64,000 nt of DNA from Rhodanobacter denitrificans. GTDB taxonomy: Bacteria > Pseudomonadota > Gammaproteobacteria > Xanthomonadales > Rhodanobacteraceae. The notes under the pieces are model-generated. The model did not search any database and had not been told where the DNA came from. It was given only the letters and a program-made list of their open reading frames with translations. Shown here one piece after another: positions 63,039 through 64,000 of the stretch (position 1 is the first letter of the stretch; the number at the start of each line of letters is the position of its first letter). Position numbers and translations under genes: made by a program. The stretch lies in NCBI RefSeq assembly GCF_003335105.1, contig NZ_QFWQ01000004.1, positions 62,001-126,000 on the forward strand. The letters are read 5' to 3'.

Positions 63039-64000
63039 GCGAACGGCGGCAGCCCGTACTGGGCGTACTCGGCGGCGGACAGCTGGCGCGCATGCTGGCG
63101 CTGGCGGGGGCCCCGCTGGGCGTGAACACCCTGGTGGTGGACAGCGCGGCCGACGCCTGCGCCGGCCAGGTCGCACCGCTGGTGGTGGCCGACTGGACCG
63201 ACTACGCCGCCCTGGAGGCGTTTGCCGGCAGGGTCGACGTGGTCACTTTCGATTTCGAGAATGTGCCGGCCGAGACCGCCCGCTGGCTGGCCGAACGGGT
63301 GAAGGTTTCCCCCGCGCCGCTGGCGCTGGCGGTGGCGCAGGACCGGCTGGCCGAGAAGACGCTGTTCCGCGAGTGCGGCCTGCCCACGCCCGACTTCATG
63401 ACGGTGGATACGCGCGAGCAACTGGACCAGGCGCTGGCCGTGGTCGGTGTGCCGGCGATTCTCAAGACGCGCCGGCTCGGCTATGACGGCAAGGGCCAGT
63501 TCCGCCTGCGCGATCGGGCCGATGCGGATGCGGCATGGGCCGCGCTCGGCGCGCAGGCGTCGCGTCACGGCCTGATACTGGAAGCGTTCGTGCCGTTCGA
63601 GCGCGAGTTGTCGGTGATCGCCGTGCGAGGCCGCGACGGCGACTTCCGCACCTGGCCGTTGACCCGCAACTGGCACGTCGACGGCGTGCTGTCGATGAGC
63701 CTGGCGCCGGCGCCGGACATCGAACAGTTGCAGCAGCGCGCCACCGCGCTGGCACGGACGCTGGCCGAGCGGCTGGACTACGTGGGCGTGTTCGCGCTGG
63801 AGCTGTTCGTGAAGGACGGCGAACTGCTCGGCAACGAGATGGCGCCGCGGGTGCACAACTCCGGCCACTGGACCATCGAGGGCGCACACGCCAGCCAGTT
63901 CGAGAACCACGTGCGTGCGGTGCTCGGCCTGCCGCTGGGCGACACCGGCGCGCGCGGCCCGTCGGCGATGTTCAACTGGATCGGCGAGCTGCCCGATGCA
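63035..64000 (+). CDS. purK: N5-carboxyaminoimidazole ribonucleotide synthetase, N-terminal part (cut by window edge)
   Basis: ATP-grasp enzyme making N5-CAIR from AIR, bicarbonate and ATP. The open frame runs 322 codons to the last base with no stop; the full-length family is ~360-390 residues. Visible landmarks are [14 protein letters not shown] (N-terminal Rossmann-like), [25 protein letters not shown] (nucleotide-binding), and [20 protein letters not shown] 63035 overlaps the purE stop. The 3' end lies beyond the window. Confidence 0.96.
   Translation, partial: MSERRQPVLGVLGGGQLARMLALAGAPLGVNTLVVDSAADACAGQVAPLVVADWTDYAALEAFAGRVDVVTFDFENVPAETARWLAERVKVSPAPLALAVAQDRLAEKTLFRECGLPTPDFMTVDTREQLDQALAVVGVPAILKTRRLGYDGKGQFRLRDRADADAAWAALGAQASRHGLILEAFVPFERELSVIAVRGRDGDFRTWPLTRNWHVDGVLSMSLAPAPDIEQLQQRATALARTLAERLDYVGVFALELFVKDGELLGNEMAPRVHNSGHWTIEGAHASQFENHVRAVLGLPLGDTGARGPSAMFNWIGELPDA

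Overview
The window is GC-rich bacterial DNA packed with short-gap, often ATGA-overlapping genes. Gene content and order (fliC-fliD-fliS-fliT-PilZ-fleQ-fliE...fliA-cheYZA-motCD, with petABC, sspAB, miaB/phoH/ybeY/corC and purEK nearby) fit a gammaproteobacterium of the Lysobacterales (Xanthomonadales). The repeat types between genes make a Rhodanobacteraceae-like genus (Rhodanobacter, Dyella or similar) my best guess. That is inference from content; no rRNA or other marker is present to prove it.

Region 1 (1-23.3 kb, all +): the main flagellar export and basal-body locus. It holds the end of flagellin, the cap and chaperones (fliD, fliS, fliT), an atypical PilZ protein, the master activator fleQ with a sigma70-type promoter, then fliEFGHIJK and fliLMNOPQR-flhBAFG-fliA. 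Sigma54 (RpoN) promoters stand before fliE and fliL, as expected for a FleQ/RpoN cascade. A ~730-bp head-to-head repeat splits fliP from fliQ. Rod, hook and flgM genes are not in the window.

Region 2 (23.4-40.8 kb): two chemosensory gene sets side by side. The first (cheY-cheZ-cheA-motC-motD-cheW-DUF2802) continues the flagellar operon. A leftward pair (second FliK-like protein plus FhlB-like protein) is divergent from the second set (STAS-cheY-cheA-cheW-MCP-cheR-cheD-cheB-MCP-like-STAS). FliA (sigma28) promoters of the form TAAA/TCAA-N15-GCCGATAA drive both sides of that divergence and also cheW2. Just beyond, two divergent paralogous small secreted proteins each have their own sigma28-type promoter and terminator, which makes them candidate new members of the flagellar regulon.

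Region 3 (40.9-52 kb, mostly -): NUDIX hydrolase, CorA, an Lnb-domain (DUF4105) membrane protein, CorC, YbeY and PhoH. In E. coli the neighbourhood runs miaB-phoH-ybeY-corC-lnt; here an Lnb-type protein sits in the lnt position. A rightward TetR-HlyD-ABC-permease efflux unit with an AT-rich palindromic operator lies between phoH and miaB. miaB overlaps a GNAT acetyltransferase.

Region 4 (52-64 kb): lytic transglycosylase, DegS/AlgW-like protease, petABC (cytochrome bc1), sspA-sspB, DUF3301, DUF1631-nadC, a Trm112-like protein, purE and the start of purK, which runs off the right edge. No rRNA, tRNA, CRISPR array, transposase or prophage gene was seen.
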